A DNA stretch of 5,016 nucleotides, taken from NCBI GenBank assembly GCA_044237765.1, contig JBIIEQ010000125.1, forward strand, positions 1-5,016, written 5' to 3'. The notes beneath the pieces were generated by a model. It was not told the origin of the DNA and made no database searches. It saw only the letters and a list, made by a program, of their open reading frames with translations. A program made the position numbers and the translations under genes. Positions 4,919 to 5,016 of this stretch are shown here, one piece after another (the first letter of the stretch is position 1; each line of letters starts with the position of its first letter). The stretch is from UBA6136 sp044237765. GTDB lineage: Bacteria > Pseudomonadota > Gammaproteobacteria > Methylococcales > Methylococcaceae.

Positions 4919-5016
4919 TCATAGGGTGACCGTGTGAGCGAAAGGATTGGCCGGGAGGTTTTGCAGCTTCCCTGTGGTCAGAAAGATGATGTTGGTGAGG
5001 CTTCTGATGGACTGAA
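4919..5016 (-). CDS. Possible 3' end of a leftward gene, unrecognised
   Basis: Read leftward from the window edge, a frame of 31 residues ends in a TGA at 4921-4919 (ending LPANPFAHTVTL). Its third codon positions are mostly G or C (about three quarters), like the real genes here. The competing rightward frame from GTG-4934, which has GGGTGA four bases upstream and stays open to the edge, has fewer than half. I do not recognise either product. If the leftward gene is real it converges on the ATPase gene. If the rightward one is real, motif copy B would lie just upstream of its start. The call is a lean only, because so little of the frame is in view. Confidence 0.28.
   Translation of the reverse strand, partial: QSIRSLTNIIFLTTGKLQNLPANPFAHTVTL

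Noticed and set aside
4934..5016. Rightward gene from GTG-4934 with GGGTGA upstream
   Set aside because: Its third codon positions are poor in G/C compared with the real genes and the opposite-strand frame is better, though the short stretch does not settle it.

Overview
The window looks like a chromosomal metal-handling locus of a proteobacterium, probably gamma- or betaproteobacterial. The reasons are a GC content that appears moderately high, G/C-rich third codon positions in the real genes, proteobacterial-style Shine-Dalgarno sites, and a leftward gene with the FHCAGMCG signature of the TauE/SafE (DsbD-like) membrane family that often sits in cbb3 cytochrome oxidase assembly operons. This placement is an inference; nothing in the window names the species.

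Layout. Positions 1-270 hold the 5' part of the leftward TauE/SafE-family gene. Positions 271-648 are a long divergent control region with a perfect 18-bp palindrome (483-500) and a bipartite motif (493-519). From 649 to 4785 five genes run rightward: a 78-residue small membrane protein of unknown function (649-885); a 59-residue stand-alone metal-binding domain of the kind normally fused to the N terminus of CcoI/FixI copper ATPases (967-1146, GTG start); a 141-residue protein with a His/Met-rich N terminus, one membrane segment and a CxxC tail (1222-1647); a 207-residue protein with a degenerate heavy-metal-associated (HMA_2-like) domain and a hydrophobic, His-containing C terminus (1683-2306); and an 816-residue P1B-type copper-transporting ATPase (2335-4785). 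A strong -10 hexamer inside an inverted repeat lies just before the 141-residue gene and may give a second transcription start. The bipartite motif recurs at 4866-4891, just past the ATPase, so two copies flank the cluster. The last ~100 bases may be the 3' end of a leftward gene, but this is weak.

How the genes may work together. The ATPase has all the residues of a Cu(I)-type pump (CPC, DKTGT, TGE, GDGIND, a YN pair and MxxSS). Three small proteins carry metal-ligand-rich or HMA-like modules that could bind or present copper, or help assemble or stabilise the pump. This resembles, in architecture, the mycobacterial pairing of P1B ATPases with PacL (DUF1490) membrane scaffold proteins and the clostridial pairing with HMA_2 and DUF6110 proteins. 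It would then be a proteobacterial version, with a separated N-terminal metal-binding module and cbb3-type neighbours suggesting a role in copper delivery to an oxidase or in copper export. The parts are visible in the sequence; the system-level role is inference.
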